Assembly (NCBI GenBank): GCA_023622465.1
Contig: JAMNZE010000117.1
Location: forward strand, 1 to 30,638
Direction of reading: 5' to 3'
Source of the DNA: UBA5500 sp023622465
GTDB taxonomy: Bacteria > Bacillota > UBA994 > UBA5500
DNA: 30,638 nucleotides
A model generated the notes under the pieces. It ran no database searches. It was not told the origin of the DNA and saw only the letters and a program-made list of their open reading frames with translations. Positions 29,349 to 30,638 of this stretch are shown in pieces. Both the position numbers and the translations under genes were made by a program. Position 1 is the first letter of the stretch. The number at the start of each line of letters is the position of its first letter.

Positions 29349-30167
29349 ATTTCTATTAAGGTCTACGTGGTGTCCGACGCCTTGGGAGAGACCGCCGATT
29401 TTGTCGTTCGGGCGGCTTCTAGTCAGTTTTTAGGTACGGAAATGGATATAGTCCGTATGCCCTATGTTAATAATAGGCGTTACATTAAAGAAATCGTGGC
29501 TGCAGCTTCTGAGGAGGAACGCTGCATAGTGGCCTATACGCTGGTTGTTGATGAGTTGAGGGAAGAGATGAAGCAGGCTGCCGCCGCTTACCGAGTTCCT
29601 ACCATCGATATTTTAGGGCCGGTTTTGCAAACCATGTCCGAGGTGGCCCAGGAAAAACCCATGATGCGGGCCGGGCTACTGCGCCGCTTGGATGAAGAGT
29701 ATTTCCGCAAGGTGGAAGCGGTGGAGTTTGCCGTCAAATATGACGATGGGAAGGACCCCCGGGGTCTACTGGCGGCGGACGTGGTGCTGATCGGTGTGTC
29801 GCGCACGTCTAAGACACCGGTTTGTATGTATCTGGCCCATAAGGGCGTAAAGGCTGCTAACGTGCCGCTAGTACCGGAGATAGGGTTGCCCGATGAGCTA
29901 TTTGCCCTCCCACCGGGGCGGGTAGTTGGTTTGACCATCAACCCTAGTTTTCTTAATGAAATTCGCATTGAGCGCTTAAAGACTTTAGGACTGACTGCCG
30001 ATGCGGATTATGCCAGTCTGCAGCGTATTCTAGCCGAACTGGAATATGCAGAAACTATTATGAAACGACTGGGTTGCCCCGTAATCGATGTTACTAACCG
30101 GGCCGTCGAAGAAACTGCTAGCAAGGTGTTAGAAATCTATTACAGGAGGGAAAGGCATGCCAAATAA
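29349..30167 (+). CDS. Pyruvate, phosphate dikinase regulatory protein (PSRP, DUF299), possible AUU start
   Basis: This is a bifunctional kinase/phosphorylase that inactivates PPDK by ADP-dependent phosphorylation of a Thr next to its catalytic His, and reactivates it with Pi. The protein shows KVYVVSDALGETADFVVRAASSQF at the N-terminus, EVAQEKPMMRAG, the P-loop-like GVSRTSKTP (residues 149-157), and KGVKAANVPLVPE. From ATT 29349 it is 272 residues, the usual length, and starts in the family's normal place; the SD AAGGAGG is 8 nt upstream. ATG 29328 (279 residues) is the conventional alternative but has no SD and lies at the foot of a hairpin. The stop overlaps ppdK by 11 nt: regulator and target are coupled. 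Confidence 0.9.
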   Translation: MSIKVYVVSDALGETADFVVRAASSQFLGTEMDIVRMPYVNNRRYIKEIVAAASEEERCIVAYTLVVDELREEMKQAAAAYRVPTIDILGPVLQTMSEVAQEKPMMRAGLLRRLDEEYFRKVEAVEFAVKYDDGKDPRGLLAADVVLIGVSRTSKTPVCMYLAHKGVKAANVPLVPEIGLPDELFALPPGRVVGLTINPSFLNEIRIERLKTLGLTADADYASLQRILAELEYAETIMKRLGCPVIDVTNRAVEETASKVLEIYYRRERHAK

Positions 30168-30638
30168 GACCTACGTCTATTCGTTTGCTGAAACCGGAAC
30201 CAAAGATAAGATGCTTTTGGGTGGTAAGGGGGCCAACCTGGCTGTCATGACCAGCATCGGCCTTCCTGTTCCTCCCGGCCTGACCATAACTACCGAGGCC
30301 TGTAATGAGTATCTGGCCAACGGCGGACAGTTTCCTGCCGGACTGGAGGACCAGCTGCGCGAGAAATTGCACGAAGTAGAGAAGGCTACTGGTAAGACTT
30401 TTGGTGATGAAAATAACCCGCTACTAGTTTCTGTACGCTCGGGTGCCCCTATTTCGATGCCGGGAATGATGGACACCATTCTCAACCTAGGTCTTAATGA
30501 CCGTACCGTAGAGGGCTTGGCTCGAGCTACAGGCGATGAGAGATTTGCTTACGATTGCTATCGTCGCTTTATCCAAATGTTTAGCGATGTGGTGCTAGGT
30601 GTGGAGCACTTTGAGTTTGAAAATCTCTTGGCTGATTT
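30157..30638 (+). CDS. ppdK: Pyruvate, phosphate dikinase, N-terminal part (partial)
   Basis: The window holds the first 160 codons; the gene continues past the end. PPDK interconverts pyruvate, ATP and Pi with PEP, AMP and PPi in the cytoplasm. The nucleotide-binding domain is clear: YVYSFAETGTKDKMLLGGKGANLAVM, then GLPVPPGLTITTEACNEY, and the family block VRSGAPISMPGMMDTILNLGLND with RFAYDCYRRFIQMFSDVVLG. ATG 30157 has SD CAGGAGGG about 7 nt upstream and overlaps the preceding gene by 11 nt. The regulator immediately upstream supports this rather than PEP synthase. Confidence 0.96.
   Translation, partial: MPNKTYVYSFAETGTKDKMLLGGKGANLAVMTSIGLPVPPGLTITTEACNEYLANGGQFPAGLEDQLREKLHEVEKATGKTFGDENNPLLVSVRSGAPISMPGMMDTILNLGLNDRTVEGLARATGDERFAYDCYRRFIQMFSDVVLGVEHFEFENLLAD

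Noticed and set aside
1..30638. tRNA or rRNA genes, CRISPR arrays, insertion sequences, attachment sites
   Set aside because: No cloverleaf with CCA-like end, rRNA segment, regular repeat-spacer pattern, transposase or terminal repeats was recognised by eye; a covariance-model scan was not possible.

Overview
The window is chromosomal core DNA from an anaerobic, endospore-forming Firmicute, most likely class Clostridia in the broad sense (Peptococcaceae/Moorella-like gene order). The evidence is the run of division genes leading straight into spoIIGA-sigE-sigG-spoIIR, the nrdR and sepF-yggT-divIVA blocks, and the T-box and PyrR leaders. No RNA genes, insertion sequences, prophage or CRISPR arrays were seen. 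Start codons are mixed (ATG, GTG, TTG) and Shine-Dalgarno (SD) sequences are strong. The genus cannot be fixed from this sequence alone.

Region 1 (1-7802), wall, division and early sporulation: murA (3' end), ftsQ, a DUF881 gene, sbp, ftsA, ftsZ, a terminator, then spoIIGA, sigE, sigG and spoIIR. Three developmental promoters can be read by eye. They are a sigma-H-type site before ftsA, a spoIIG-type promoter with a 21-bp spacer and a 0A-like box before spoIIGA, and a sigma-F/G-type site with ideal spacing before sigG. Together they fit Spo0A/sigma-H turning on asymmetric division and the sigma-E precursor. The forespore sigma factor and its SpoIIR signal then follow.

Region 2 (7859-16371), mixed housekeeping: a YlmC/YmxH PRC-barrel protein, nrdR, an NrdD-like protein that has lost the glycyl-radical end, an HlyD-like protein, yggS, sepF, yggT, divIVA, a DUF5665 protein, a YteA-type zinc finger protein, lspA and an RluD-type pseudouridine synthase.

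Region 3 (16340-24536), biosynthesis: a PyrR-attenuated pyrimidine operon (pyrR-uraA-pyrC-pyrK-pyrD, without pyrB, carAB, pyrF or pyrE), then a proline T-box leader (specifier CCU) ahead of proB, proA and a proC that carries an internal deletion plus frameshift.

Region 4 (24643-30638), accessory and central metabolism: an orphan protein resembling the fucose/arabinose isomerase C-terminal fold, a P5C dehydrogenase gene on the minus strand, and a three-gene redox module. The module is a thioredoxin-like lipoprotein with an in-frame TGA in a UxxC motif followed by a SECIS-like hairpin, a 44-residue CXXC peptide, and a membrane polyferredoxin. The window ends with the PPDK regulatory protein and the start of ppdK. 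The most notable items are the probable selenoprotein module, the broken proC, the degenerate NrdD-like protein and the possible AUU start of the PPDK regulator.
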